64,000 nucleotides of DNA, taken from contig JAGYKE010000005.1 of NCBI GenBank assembly GCA_018401465.1, forward strand, positions 1,116,001 to 1,180,000. The letters are read 5' to 3'. How positions within the stretch are numbered: the stretch's first letter is position 1; each line of letters starts with the position of its first letter. Source of the DNA: Aestuariivita sp. (GTDB lineage: Bacteria > Pseudomonadota > Alphaproteobacteria > Rhodobacterales > Rhodobacteraceae). Shown one piece after another: positions 55,763-63,876 of the stretch. The notes beneath the pieces are model-generated. The model had not been told where the DNA came from. It saw only the letters and a program-made list of their open reading frames with translations, and made no database searches. The translations under genes and the position numbers were made by a program.

Positions 55763-56080
55763 TCAGCTCACCGGGCGCGAGCGCAGGAAGAGATAGAGCG
55801 GCAGACCGCAGCTGACGCCGATGCAGAAGGTCGCCGGGATCGCGACCAGCGCGATCCAGTTCCGGCGCACCGCCACTTCGGCGATGATGAAGACGCACAG
55901 CGCGATGGCGGCGATTGTCAGGTCCCAGACCAGACCGCTGGTCGCGGCGTTGACATGCCAGGCGTCGACCATCGCCATGATGTCCCAGCCGTTCTCGTTG
56001 AACCACGAGACGAAGTAATACATCGGGTGGATCGACCCCCAGATGGCCAGCGCCAGATAGATCATCCGCAAGGGCGACAT
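55763..56080 (-). CDS. DUF2834 membrane protein
   Basis: The 105-residue protein has three membrane helices (IYLALAIWGSIHPMYYFVSWF, LVWDLTIAAIALCVFIIAEVAV, WIALVAIPATFCIGVSCGLPLYLFL) and the DUF2834 pattern. The function is unknown. It lies between the lipoprotein gene and lysA with short gaps (2 and 12 bases), so it is in their operon. Confidence 0.82.
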   Translation of the reverse strand: MSPLRMIYLALAIWGSIHPMYYFVSWFNENGWDIMAMVDAWHVNAATSGLVWDLTIAAIALCVFIIAEVAVRRNWIALVAIPATFCIGVSCGLPLYLFLRSRPVS

Positions 56081-56082
56081 CC

Positions 56083-56298
56083 TCAGAACCCTACATTGAG
56101 CCAGACCGGACCCCGGCCCAGGGCGACCTGCCCGTGCGGAGTGACCCCCGACTGGCTGACCGAGATGCCGACGCGGGCGTCACCGCTGACGCGCACGCCG
56201 GTGCTGCCATCCTCGGGCGCGGGCTGTCCGGGTTCGCCGTTGGCACCGCAGGCGGCGAGGCCGATCACCAGCGTGCAGGCCGCGATCATCCGTGTCAT
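56083..56298 (-). CDS. Small lipoprotein
   Basis: The 71-residue product begins [24 protein letters not shown]: a lipoprotein signal peptide with lipobox LAAC, then a short Gly/Pro-rich mature chain of about 54 residues. It is probably anchored in the outer or inner membrane. A small lipoprotein directly after argH is common in this family (the argH-lppA-lysA order). Its ATG overlaps the argH stop (ATGA). Confidence 0.75.
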   Translation of the reverse strand: MTRMIAACTLVIGLAACGANGEPGQPAPEDGSTGVRVSGDARVGISVSQSGVTPHGQVALGRGPVWLNVGF

Positions 56299-57683
56299 GC
56301 CATCCGTTCCTTCCACCGGGCGATCTGCGCGCGCACCTGCGCGGGGGCCGTGCCCCCGTAAGACATGCGCGAGTTTACCGAGTTTTCAACGCCAAGAACA
56401 CCGAAGACATCTTCGGTGATCCCCGCATGGACCGACTGCATGTCGGCCAGGCTCAGGTCCGGCAGGTCGCAGCCCTTGCCTTCGGCCAGCGCGACAAGGC
56501 TGCCGGTGACGTGATGCGCGTCGCGGAAGGGCAGGCCGAGCACGCGCACCAGCCAGTCGGCCAGATCGGTCGCGGTGGAAAAGCCCGACCCGGCGGCGGC
56601 GGCCAGCCGGTCGCGGTTGGCAGTCATGTCGCGCACCATGCCCTCCATCGCGGCGAGCGCCAGCATGAGCGTGTCGGCGGCGTCGAAGACCTGTTCCTTG
56701 TCTTCCTGCATGTCCTTGGAATAGGCCAGCGGCAGCCCCTTCATCACCATCATCAGCGCCACGTTCGCGCCCATGATGCGCCCCACCTTGGCGCGGATCA
56801 GTTCGGCCGCGTCGGGGTTCTTCTTCTGCGGCATGATCGAGGACCCGGTGGAAAACCGGTCCGACAGGGTGACGAAGCGGAACTGGGCCGAGGACCAGAT
56901 CACCAGTTCTTCCGCGAAGCGGCTCAGGTGCATGGCGCAGATGGACGCGGCGGCAAGGAATTCCAGCGCGAAGTCGCGGTCGCTGACGGCATCCAGACTG
57001 TTGGCGCCGGGCCGGTCGAAGCCCAGCGCGGCCGCCGTCGCGTGCCGGTCGATGGGGAAGGACGTGCCGGCCAGTGCCGCAGCACCCAGCGGGCATTCGT
57101 TCATCCGCGCGCGGGCATCGCGCATGCGCGACAGGTCGCGGCCGAACATTTCCACATAGGCCATCATGTGGTGGCCCCATGTCACCGGCTGCGCGGTCTG
57201 CAGATGGGTGAAGCCGGGCATGACCCAGTCGGCGCCCGCCTCGGCCTGATCCAGAAGCGCACAGATCAGCGCCTGCAGCCCCGCATCCGCCGCGTCGAGC
57301 TGGTCGCGCACCCAGAGGCGGAAGTCGGTCGCAACCTGGTCGTTGCGCGACCGCGCGGTGTGCAGCCGCCCCGCCGGTGCGCCGATGATGTCCTTCAGCC
57401 GCGCCTCCACGTTCATGTGGATGTCTTCCAGCGCGGTGGAAAATTCGAAACGTCCGCCTTCGATCTCTGACAAGACCGTGAGGAGCCCTTCCCGGATCGC
57501 CTCCGCGTCGCTATCGCTTATGATGCCCTGCGCGGCCAGCATCGCCGCATGGGCCCGCGACCCGGCGATGTCCTGTGCCGCCAGCCGTTTGTCGAACCCG
57601 ATCGAGGCGTTGATCGCCTCCATGATCGCGTCCGGCCCGGCGGCGAAGCGGCCGCCCCACATCTGGTTCGAGGTCGTGGTCAT
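56295..57683 (-). CDS. argH: Argininosuccinate lyase
   Basis: The 462-residue fumarase-superfamily enzyme splits argininosuccinate into arginine and fumarate. Signatures are [64 protein letters not shown] and the catalytic loop [20 protein letters not shown] (Ser near residue 280). It is first of an argH, lipoprotein, DUF2834, lysA operon. Its start is only 25 bases from the divergent TlpA-like gene's start. Confidence 0.97.
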   Translation of the reverse strand: MTTTSNQMWGGRFAAGPDAIMEAINASIGFDKRLAAQDIAGSRAHAAMLAAQGIISDSDAEAIREGLLTVLSEIEGGRFEFSTALEDIHMNVEARLKDIIGAPAGRLHTARSRNDQVATDFRLWVRDQLDAADAGLQALICALLDQAEAGADWVMPGFTHLQTAQPVTWGHHMMAYVEMFGRDLSRMRDARARMNECPLGAAALAGTSFPIDRHATAAALGFDRPGANSLDAVSDRDFALEFLAAASICAMHLSRFAEELVIWSSAQFRFVTLSDRFSTGSSIMPQKKNPDAAELIRAKVGRIMGANVALMMVMKGLPLAYSKDMQEDKEQVFDAADTLMLALAAMEGMVRDMTANRDRLAAAAGSGFSTATDLADWLVRVLGLPFRDAHHVTGSLVALAEGKGCDLPDLSLADMQSVHAGITEDVFGVLGVENSVNSRMSYGGTAPAQVRAQIARWKERMA

Positions 57684-57708
57684 GTCAGGTCAGCCCTTCG
57701 GAGGGGTC

Positions 57709-58266
57709 ATGAAGTCAATTCTTGCCGCGTTCCTTTATATGGCCCTTGCGGCCGGTGCAAATGCCGCCGACCTGACCGCCGCCGCCGCGCTGCGGGACGG
57801 CGACATGAAGAAGCTGAACTTCGTGGAAGCCCCCGCAGGGATAAGCGACGCGGCCTTCCTTCTGGAAGACGGCGCGACCGAGGGGCGGCTGTCGGATTAC
57901 GCCGGGCAATGGGTGCTGCTGAACTTCTGGGCGACGTGGTGCGCGCCCTGCCGGAAAGAGATGCCGATGCTGGCGGAATTGCAGGCCGAATTCGGCGGTG
58001 ACGCCTTTCAGGTCGTGACGCTGGCAACGGGGCGGAATTCGCCGCAGGGGATCGAGAAGTTCTTCGCCGAGACGGGGATCGACAACCTGCCCCGCTTCCG
58101 CGACCCGCAAAGCGCCGTCGCGCGCGAAATGGCGGTGCTGGGCCTGCCGGTGACCGTGATCATCGATCCGGAGGGGCGCGAGGTGGCGCGGCTTCTGGGC
58201 GACGCGGATTGGGCCAGCGACAGCGCCAAGGCGATCCTGCGCAGCCTGATGGGCCTCGGGGGGTGA
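57709..58266 (+). CDS. TlpA-like thiol:disulfide protein
   Basis: The 185-residue exported thioredoxin-fold protein has a signal peptide (MKSILAAFLYMALAAGANA) and a redox domain with the active site FWATWCAPCRKEMPML. VTVIIDPEGREVARLLG carries the cis-Pro region typical of the fold. TlpA and CcmG-like proteins reduce apocytochrome or copper-chaperone thiols in the periplasm; the client here is unknown. ATG 57709 follows GGAGGGG. Because argH starts 25 bases away in the other direction, its promoter must lie within the argH coding start. Confidence 0.88.
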   Translation: MKSILAAFLYMALAAGANAADLTAAAALRDGDMKKLNFVEAPAGISDAAFLLEDGATEGRLSDYAGQWVLLNFWATWCAPCRKEMPMLAELQAEFGGDAFQVVTLATGRNSPQGIEKFFAETGIDNLPRFRDPQSAVAREMAVLGLPVTVIIDPEGREVARLLGDADWASDSAKAILRSLMGLGG

Positions 58267-58271
58267 CCCGG

Positions 58272-58321
58272 GGCGTCCCACGATGGGACGCCTTTCCGTT
58301 CACGTGATTTCAAGGGGTTAC
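58272..58321. repeat. Dispersed 50-bp intergenic element, copy 2
   Basis: The same 9-bp hairpin arms (GGCGTCCCA / TGGGACGCC, loop CGA) are followed after 12 bases by TGATTTCAAGGGGTTAC. It begins six bases after the stop of the TlpA-like gene, where the hairpin plus CTTTCC could act as a terminator. Copy 1 is at 406-455. Confidence 0.75.
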
Positions 58322-58425
58322 GGGGGCGGATTCACCATTCGTCAACCTTTGGGTTCGGGTGGGCGTTGTGGCGGGCCGGTGCCGTTCCTATCTGGCAGGC
58401 ATGACCCTGACTGGAGAGACGCGCC

Positions 58426-58710
58426 ATGAAATGCCCCATCGACGGAACCGCCCTTGTCATGACCGACCGCAGCGGGGTCGAGATCGATTATTGCCCGTCC
58501 TGCCGGGGCGTCTGGCTTGACCGCGGCGAGCTCGACAAGATCATCGAACGCAGTCTGCCCCAGGCCGCGCCCCCGCCGCCGCCGTCCCCGTCGCGCGGGT
58601 ATGAGGAGCGGGGCCGTGACGACCGCGGATATGACGACCGGGGTTATGACGGGCGGTCGGACCGGAAGAAAAAGCGCGGCGGGTTTCTGGAAGATCTGTT
58701 CGATTTCTGA
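58426..58710 (+). CDS. Small TFIIB-type zinc-finger protein
   Basis: The 94-residue protein begins MKCPIDGTALVMTDRSGVEIDYCPSCRGVWLDRGELDKI, the zf-TFIIB pattern (CxxD then CxxC, followed by GVWLDRGEL). The rest is a low-complexity Arg/Asp/Gly/Tyr stretch and a short Lys/Arg cluster ending EDLFDF. It probably binds zinc; its role is unknown. The ATG follows GAGAGACGCGCC. Confidence 0.85.
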   Translation: MKCPIDGTALVMTDRSGVEIDYCPSCRGVWLDRGELDKIIERSLPQAAPPPPPSPSRGYEERGRDDRGYDDRGYDGRSDRKKKRGGFLEDLFDF

Positions 58711-58713
58711 TCG

Positions 58714-58840
58714 TGGGGTGGGTGCAAAGTACCCATCTTACGCGTCCGGCATGCCCGGCGCGATCTGTAGGACGGGTGCTCTGCACCCATCTTGCCGCCC
58801 CGCCGCGCAATCGGGTTTGGTGGGTTACACCCACCTTACG
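58714..58840. repeat. Three tandem GGGTG...CACCC hairpin units
   Basis: Three degenerate copies of a small hairpin with a shared tail occur in 127 bases: GGGT...ACCCATCTTACGC (58716-58743), GGGTGC-TCT-GCACCCATCTTGC (from 58774) and GGTGGGT-TAC-ACCCACCTTACG (58819-58840). They form a REP-like cluster that ends exactly where the transposase remnant begins. Confidence 0.65.
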
Positions 58841-58841
58841 C

Positions 58842-59072
58842 TTGCTGGCCTACAACCTCGCAACCTTCCTACGCTGCATCGAGTTGCCCGAGGAAATGGC
58901 CCAATGGTCGCTGACCAGCCTGCAACTCAAGCTGATCAAGATCGGTGCCCGCGTCGTCCGTCACGCCCGCGCCATCACCTTCCAACTGGCCGAGGTGGCC
59001 GTCACCGGCCCGATGGTACGCGCCATCCTCGCCGCCATCCGCCGATTGCGAGCGCCACCGCTATGCGCGTGA
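58842..59072 (+). pseudogene. C-terminal remnant of an IS1380-family transposase
   Basis: About 76 codons in frame read LLAYNLATFLRCIELPEEMA, then a SLTSLQLKLIKIGARVVRHAR block and a VTGPMVRAILAAIRRLRAP tail to TGA, which I recognise as the end of IS1380-type transposases. Everything upstream of residue LLAYN is missing and is replaced by the hairpin cluster. The following 230 bases to 59300 are non-coding, of mixed G+C, and probably include the right end of the old element; no clear terminal repeat is seen. Confidence 0.8.
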
Positions 59073-59306
59073 CCGCGATCCGGGCCAAAACTCAACGAAA
59101 GAGGCAGAACAGCTCTGCTCACCGCGCTAAAAACCGACGCTGCCGGGCTAGGATGCTGCGAGTTCACCGCATGATCCGCCGAGCTCCAAGCGTTTGGGCG
59201 ACGACAGACACCGCTCAGGGCGAAAAATGCTTGCTTAACCGGCAAAATCAGGCGACCTTGACTACAGACGGCAGGCCACTTGGGGAATGTCGGATGGAGG
59301 TTTATA

Positions 59307-59822
59307 ATGAACACGTATTATTGGAGGCGCGCTGCAGTTGTGGGCATTCTAGGGGTGCTATTTTTAGGAGTGGTCCTGCGCATTGACACGGTGAGCGCTC
59401 AGACCGCCAACGATCTCGCCGGCACTTGGACGTTAGTCTCCTCCGTCACTGAGCAGGGCGGGACCAAGACCGAACCATATGGCCCCAATGCGAAAGGCAT
59501 CATGACCGTGGACGCCAACGGCCACTATGTGACCGTTGCCATGCGTGCCGGGCTTCCCAAGTTTGCCTCCAATAACCGCACAACCGGCACTCCCGAGGAA
59601 AATAAGTCGATCATTGAGGGGAGCATTGCTCACTTCGGCACCTTGTCTGTCAACGAGGCGGGAACAGTCATAATTTTAAAGATCGAAAGCGCCACGTTCG
59701 CCAATTGGGACGGGAGCGAACATAAATGGCCGTTCACCATTACAGGTGATACACTACAATTTACGGTCCCTGCCGCGTCGGGTGGCGGAACCGCGACGAC
59801 GGTCTGGAAACGCGCCAACTAA
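59307..59822 (+). CDS. Lipocalin-like domain protein with signal peptide
   Basis: The 171-residue protein begins with a basic and hydrophobic leader (MNTYYWRRAAVVGILGVLFLGVVLRIDTVSAQ). A Lipocalin_5-like domain follows: LAGTWTLVSSVTEQGG, GIMTVDANGHYVTVAMRAGLPKFASNNR, SIIEGSIAHFGTLSVNEAG and GDTLQFTVPAASGGGTATTVWKR. The ATG follows GGAGG by six bases. G+C is lower than in the neighbourhood and it lies between two transposase remnants, so it was probably carried in. It is exported and probably binds a small ligand; no specific role is known. Confidence 0.82.
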   Translation: MNTYYWRRAAVVGILGVLFLGVVLRIDTVSAQTANDLAGTWTLVSSVTEQGGTKTEPYGPNAKGIMTVDANGHYVTVAMRAGLPKFASNNRTTGTPEENKSIIEGSIAHFGTLSVNEAGTVIILKIESATFANWDGSEHKWPFTITGDTLQFTVPAASGGGTATTVWKRAN

Positions 59823-59925
59823 GGCCATTCCGAACAATTATTGAATCGGGCTGTGGATGGCGTGCGTCGCTTTGACTCGGGTCGTGAGGATTCCTGAGGG
59901 GGGCGAACAGGCGTAGGTCGGGAGC

Positions 59926-60258
59926 ATGATCGACGCGGACGCCATCAGGTATCGCTGGGATACGGTCGGGAGCAGCCTCGATGAGCGCGGCCGTCGCATG
60001 TTTGCAGCGGCCGCGGTGCGCACTTCCGGCTGGGGGGCGCTGGCTTTGGTCTCCAGGATCACCAGGCTCGCCCGCTCGACGATCAATCGCGGCGAGGACG
60101 ATCTGGACGCCGCGCCTCTGCCTTGGGGGCGGGTTCGCCGTGCATGCGGCGAGCGCAGGGCGGTGAGCGAGAGTGACGCTGGGCTTGTTCCCGAGTTGAA
60201 GCGCCTCGTCGAGGCGGTCACGCTGGGCGATCCCGATTCAACAGTTTACCGGTCATGA
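59926..60258 (+). pseudogene. N-terminal remnant of an ISAzo13-family transposase
   Basis: 110 codons read MIDADAIRYRWDTVGSSLDERGRRMF, then a LARSTINRGEDDLD helix-turn-helix block, GRVRRACGERR and VEAVTLGDPDS, the start of ISAzo13-type transposases. It stops where the catalytic part should follow (normal length is about 400 residues). Several positions look decayed (ACGERR where GGGRK is expected; TLGDP for TRGDP). The 103 bases between the lipocalin gene and this remnant hold nothing recognisable. Confidence 0.78.
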
Positions 60259-60282
60259 GAAATCGTCCATCTTCCCCAGAAT

Positions 60283-62457
60283 CTACCTCCCCCTCCTCGC
60301 CTTCCCCCCGCGCTGCCCCGGCCGTCCGCCCGTGCTCCGCCCCTTCGCCTTCACCGCCGCCTCGGCCGCTTCCTCCACCGCCGATTGCCGCGCCAGCGGA
60401 TCGTCGGCCACGGCAAGCTCCACCGCTTCCAGCCGCTTGACCTCATCGCGCAACCGCGCCGCTTCTTCGAATTCGAGGTTCTCGGCCGCCTTGCGCATCT
60501 GGGCGCGCAGACCGTCGAGATGAGCGGCAAGGTTCGCGCCGACCATGGGCTTGTCGATCTTGGCGGTGACGCGGTTCATGTCCGTGTCGCCCTTGTAAAG
60601 GCCCGCCAGAACGTCATCGACGTTCTTCTTGACCGTCGCGGGCGTGATGCCGTGCTTTTCGTTATAGGCGATCTGCTTGGCGCGGCGGCGGTCGGTCTCA
60701 CTCAGGGCGCGCTCCATCGACCCGGTGATGCGGTCGGCATACATGATGACGCGGCCCTCGGCGTTGCGCGCCGCGCGCCCGATCGTCTGGATAAGCGAGG
60801 TCTCGGACCGCAGGAAGCCTTCCTTGTCGGCGTCGAGGATCGCCACAAGACCGCATTCGGGAATGTCGAGCCCTTCGCGCAGCAGGTTGATGCCGATCAG
60901 CACGTCGAAGGCGCCCAGACGCAGGTCGCGCAGGATCTCGATCCGTTCGATCGTGTCGATGTCGCTGTGCATGTATCGCACGCGGATGCCCTGTTCGTGC
61001 ATGTATTCGGTCAGATCCTCGGCCATGCGTTTGGTCAGCGTCGTGACCAGCGTGCGGAAGCCGCGCAGGGCGACCTTGCGCACCTCGTCCAGAAGATCGT
61101 CGACCTGCATGGTCACGGGGCGGATTTCGACCATCGGGTCGAGAAGACCGGTGGGCCGGATCACCTGTTCGGTGAAGACGCCGCCGGTCTGCTCCATCTC
61201 CCACTTGCCCGGGGTGGCGCTGACGAAGACGGATTGGGGGCGCATGGCGTCCCATTCCTCGAACTTGAGGGGGCGGTTGTCCATGCAGGACGGCAGGCGG
61301 AAGCCGTGTTCGGCCAGCGTGAACTTGCGCCGGTAGTCGCCGCGATACATGCCGCCGATCTGGGGCACGCTGACATGGGATTCATCGGCGAAAACGATGG
61401 CGTTGTCGGGGATGAATTCGAAGAGCGTGGGGGGCGGTTCGCCCGGTGCGCGGCCCGTCAGATAGCGCGAATAATTCTCGATCCCGTTGCAGGAGCCTGT
61501 CGCCTCGAGCATCTCGATGTCGAAGTTGGTGCGCTGTTCGAGGCGCTGGGCCTCGAGCAGTTTGCCTTCGTTCACCAGCTGGTCGAGACGCTGGCGCAAC
61601 TCGCGCTTGATGCCGATGACGGCCTGATTGAGCGTCGGGCGCGGCGTCACGTAGTGGGAATTGGCGTAGACGCGGATGCGGTCGAAGGTATCGGTCTTGT
61701 GCCCCGTCAGCGGGTCGAATTCGGTGATCGATTCGAGGTCTTCGCCGAAGAACGACAGTCTCCACGCCCGGTCTTCGAGGTGCGCGGGCCAGATTTCGAG
61801 CGAATCGCCCCTGACGCGGAAGCTGCCCCGCTGGAAGGCCTGATCGTTGCGGCGGTATTGCTGGGCGACGAGGTCGCTGATCACCGCGCGCTGGTTGTAT
61901 TGCGAGCCGACCTTGAGGTCCTGCGTCATGGCGCCGTAGGTTTCGACCGACCCGATGCCGTAGATGCACGACACCGACGCCACGATGATCACGTCATCGC
62001 GTTCCAGCAGCGCCCGCGTCGCCGAGTGGCGCATGCGGTCGATCTGTTCGTTGATCTGGCTTTCTTTTTCTATGTAGGTGTCAGACCGCGCCACATAGGC
62101 TTCGGGCTGGTAGTAATCATAGTAGCTGACGAAGTATTCCACCGCGTTTTCCGGGAAGAATCCCTTGAATTCGCCGTAAAGCTGCGCCGCCAGCGTCTTG
62201 TTGGGCGCAAGGATGATGGCGGGGCGCTGGGTTTCCTCGATCACCTTGGCCATGGTGAAGGTCTTGCCCGTGCCGGTCGCGCCCAGCAGGACCTGATCGC
62301 GGTCGCCCGCATCGATGCCCTGCGCCAGTTCGGCGATGGCGGTGGGCTGGTCGCCCGCTGCCTTGAATTCGGTCTGCATCACGAAGCGGCGGCCGCCCTC
62401 CAGCTTGTCGCGGCTGCGCGGGTCGGTCGCGGTCAGGGGGGCGTTGGTCGGGGTCAT
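60283..62457 (-). CDS. uvrB: Excinuclease ABC subunit B
   Basis: The 724-residue helicase-like damage-recognition subunit has Walker [16 protein letters not shown] (near residue 60), the beta-hairpin block [34 protein letters not shown], helicase motifs [13 protein letters not shown] and QTIGRAARN, a YvbR/UvrB interaction region and a C-terminal UVR motif ([28 protein letters not shown]). The last 45 residues are a basic Gly/Arg tail. It works with UvrA and UvrC in nucleotide excision repair. Its stop lies 25 bases beyond the transposase remnant. Confidence 0.97.
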   Translation of the reverse strand: MTPTNAPLTATDPRSRDKLEGGRRFVMQTEFKAAGDQPTAIAELAQGIDAGDRDQVLLGATGTGKTFTMAKVIEETQRPAIILAPNKTLAAQLYGEFKGFFPENAVEYFVSYYDYYQPEAYVARSDTYIEKESQINEQIDRMRHSATRALLERDDVIIVASVSCIYGIGSVETYGAMTQDLKVGSQYNQRAVISDLVAQQYRRNDQAFQRGSFRVRGDSLEIWPAHLEDRAWRLSFFGEDLESITEFDPLTGHKTDTFDRIRVYANSHYVTPRPTLNQAVIGIKRELRQRLDQLVNEGKLLEAQRLEQRTNFDIEMLEATGSCNGIENYSRYLTGRAPGEPPPTLFEFIPDNAIVFADESHVSVPQIGGMYRGDYRRKFTLAEHGFRLPSCMDNRPLKFEEWDAMRPQSVFVSATPGKWEMEQTGGVFTEQVIRPTGLLDPMVEIRPVTMQVDDLLDEVRKVALRGFRTLVTTLTKRMAEDLTEYMHEQGIRVRYMHSDIDTIERIEILRDLRLGAFDVLIGINLLREGLDIPECGLVAILDADKEGFLRSETSLIQTIGRAARNAEGRVIMYADRITGSMERALSETDRRRAKQIAYNEKHGITPATVKKNVDDVLAGLYKGDTDMNRVTAKIDKPMVGANLAAHLDGLRAQMRKAAENLEFEEAARLRDEVKRLEAVELAVADDPLARQSAVEEAAEAAVKAKGRSTGGRPGQRGGKARRGR

Positions 62458-62578
62458 CGGGGCCTCGGCTGGCGGGAACAGGGATCAGTGTGACGCGATT
62501 GCCCCGGGGTTCAAGGGGCGCGGCGGAAACCCGCGCCGCGGCGAAAGTGTCGCAGCCCGGGGGAAATTGCTTTATTTA

Positions 62579-62609
62579 CAACATCCTGAAGACACCTTTT
62601 CGGATGTTG
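62579..62609. other. Inverted repeat CAACATCC / GGATGTTG
   Basis: Perfect 8-bp arms (62579-62586 and 62602-62609) enclose 15 bases. It lies about 120 bases upstream of uvrB and could be an operator or the upstream boundary of a small RNA gene. It is not an SOS box. Confidence 0.4.
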
Positions 62610-62678
62610 CGGGGGCGGGCGGCGAAAAGATGTAAAAAATCCCTTAGCTGAAAGCTTTGGCTGCGCTATCGTTGCGGG

Positions 62679-62760
62679 GCAAGCAGCAGACTTGGCTGCC
62701 AGCCGGACCGCACACACCCACCCCTCGCTCCCCGCGGGTCGGTTGGCAGCCAAGGCTTGC
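62679..62760. ncRNA. Candidate structured non-coding RNA or leader element
   Basis: GCAAGC (62679-62684) pairs with GCTTGC (62755-62760). Inside, after a 6-base bulge, CTTGGCTGCCA (62691-62701) pairs with TGGCAGCCAAG (62744-62754), and further G-C pairs continue inward (CCGGACC with GGTCGG, one bulge). The total of about 25 pairs is much longer than a terminator needs. Strand and family are unknown: it is not tmRNA or RNase P, and I could not match it to SRP RNA. A 6S-like RNA is possible but unproven. Confidence 0.4.
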
Positions 62761-62809
62761 ACTCCGGCCCTTCGGGTCAGGTCCCTGTGGGGCTGAGACA
62801 ATTCGGACC

Positions 62810-62838
62810 TTGCCGGTTTTCCCCGCGACGCGCATATA
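62810..62838 (+). promoter_or_regulatory. Promoter of the complex I accessory subunit gene
   Basis: TTGCCG (62810-62815) and CATATA (62833-62838) are 17 bases apart. The transcript would start near 62845, 20-odd bases before the ATG. Confidence 0.6.
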
Positions 62839-62866
62839 TCGCCCGACGACAGGTCAGGAGGACGGC

Positions 62867-63178
62867 ATGCGCGCGCGGATCTACCAGCCGGCGAAGACGG
62901 CGATGCAATCAGGCACAGCCAAGACGCGGGACTGGGTGCTGGAATTCGCCCCTGCCTCGGCGCGCGAGATCGATCCGCTGATGGGCTGGACGTCGTCGGC
63001 CGACACGCAGACGCAGGTGCATCTGTCCTTCCCGACGCGCGAGGCGGCGGTGCAATACGCCCGCGACCACGGCATCGACGCGCAGGTGATCGAACCGAAA
63101 CCGCGCCGCCACAACATCCGTGCGCGCGGCTATGGCGAGAATTTCGCCACCGATCGGCGTGGCCCTTGGACGCACTGA
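62867..63178 (+). CDS. NDUFS4-like NADH dehydrogenase accessory subunit
   Basis: The 103-residue protein starts [27 protein letters not shown] and ends [24 protein letters not shown], the pattern of the ETC complex I 18-kDa (NDUFS4) family found in alphaproteobacteria and mitochondria. The [28 protein letters not shown] core is conserved. It is an accessory subunit on the peripheral arm of complex I. The ATG follows GTCAGGAGGA. The main nuo operon is not in this window. A GNAT gene follows after four bases. Confidence 0.92.
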   Translation: MRARIYQPAKTAMQSGTAKTRDWVLEFAPASAREIDPLMGWTSSADTQTQVHLSFPTREAAVQYARDHGIDAQVIEPKPRRHNIRARGYGENFATDRRGPWTH

Positions 63179-63182
63179 CGCG

Positions 63183-63647
63183 GTGACCCGCGACATCGGC
63201 CCGGCCGATCCGCGCGATCCTGCGCTTGCCGCGCTGATCCGGCGGCACGCGGCCCACAGCGACGCGCATTACACGGCGGAGAGCAATCACCACCTGTCGG
63301 CGGAGGATCTTGCCCGGTCTGGTATGGCCTTCTTCGCGATGTGGGACGACGGGCAGCCCGTCGCCATGGGTGCGCTGGCCCCGCTGGGGGACGGCGCGGC
63401 GGAAATCAAGTCGATGCATGTGACGGAAGACCGACGCGGCGCGGGGTTGGGGGCAGCGATGTTGTCCCACCTGATCGCGACCGCGCGGGGGAACGGGGTC
63501 AGCAGCCTTCGGCTTGAGACCGGGAGCCGCGAGGCCTCGGCCGCTGCGCGGGCAATATATACGCGCGCGGGCTTCCGCACCTGCCCGCCTTTCGGGGACT
63601 ATGTGGAAGACCCCGAAAGCGTCTTCATGGTGCTGCATTTGGACTGA
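63183..63647 (+). CDS. GNAT-family N-acetyltransferase
   Basis: The 154-residue protein has a GNAT domain: IKSMHVTEDRRGAGLGAAMLSHLIATAR contains the acetyl-CoA loop RRGAGLG, followed by SLRLETGSREASAAARAIYTRAGFRTCPPFGDY. The last is typical of the PanZ/YafP-like subgroup. The substrate is unknown. GTG 63183 is the best start, just behind the complex I subunit stop. Upstream in-frame ATG codons (63120, 63132) would overlap that gene and are less likely. Confidence 0.82.
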   Translation: MTRDIGPADPRDPALAALIRRHAAHSDAHYTAESNHHLSAEDLARSGMAFFAMWDDGQPVAMGALAPLGDGAAEIKSMHVTEDRRGAGLGAAMLSHLIATARGNGVSSLRLETGSREASAAARAIYTRAGFRTCPPFGDYVEDPESVFMVLHLD

Positions 63648-63699
63648 TACGCGCACAAGGCTTGCCAAGCCGCGCCTGTCCCGGCAGAACCAAGACAGC

Positions 63700-63776
63700 G
63701 GTCCCATAGCTCAACTGGATAGAGCAGCTGACTTCTAATCAGCAGGTTCGGGGTTCGAGTCCTCGTGGGATCGCCA
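63700..63776 (+). tRNA. tRNA-Arg (anticodon TCT)
   Basis: A full cloverleaf can be drawn. The acceptor is GGTCCCA / TGGGATC (one G-T pair), the D arm GCTC / GAGC, and the anticodon stem GCTGA / TCAGC with loop CTTCTAA giving anticodon TCT. The T arm is CGGGG-TTCGAGT-CCTCG. The discriminator is G and CCA is encoded (63774-63776). It reads AGA codons, which are rare in this G+C-rich genome. The 3' ends of such tRNA genes are frequent integration sites. Confidence 0.95.
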
Positions 63777-63876
63777 TGAAATCAGTTACTTAGTCGGATT
63801 TCCCCTAGTCCCTTTGTTTTTCTCAGCGGGACATCCAGCGAGACAAAATGCAGTGGAGCTGCGTGGTTGGGCGTAG
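63777..63876. other. AT-richer spacer behind the tRNA gene
   Basis: No gene, terminator or tRNA-derived repeat is visible. Base composition is lower in G+C than the chromosome before the tRNA gene, which would fit the beginning of an integrated region, but nothing in the window proves it. Confidence 0.4.

Larger units (their letters stand above)
62458..62866. other. Intergenic stretch between divergent uvrB and the complex I subunit gene
   Basis: This 409-base gap holds no open frame I believe. From left to right it contains an 8-bp inverted repeat (62579-62609), an A-rich stretch, a long hairpin (62679-62760), a shorter AGGTCC/GGACCT pair (62779-62810) and a good promoter (62810-62838). The density of structure suggests a non-coding RNA or a long structured leader. 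Confidence 0.6.

Noticed and set aside
60385-62493. 702-codon open frame antisense to uvrB
   Set aside because: Same artefact; composition is that of a reversed G+C-rich gene.
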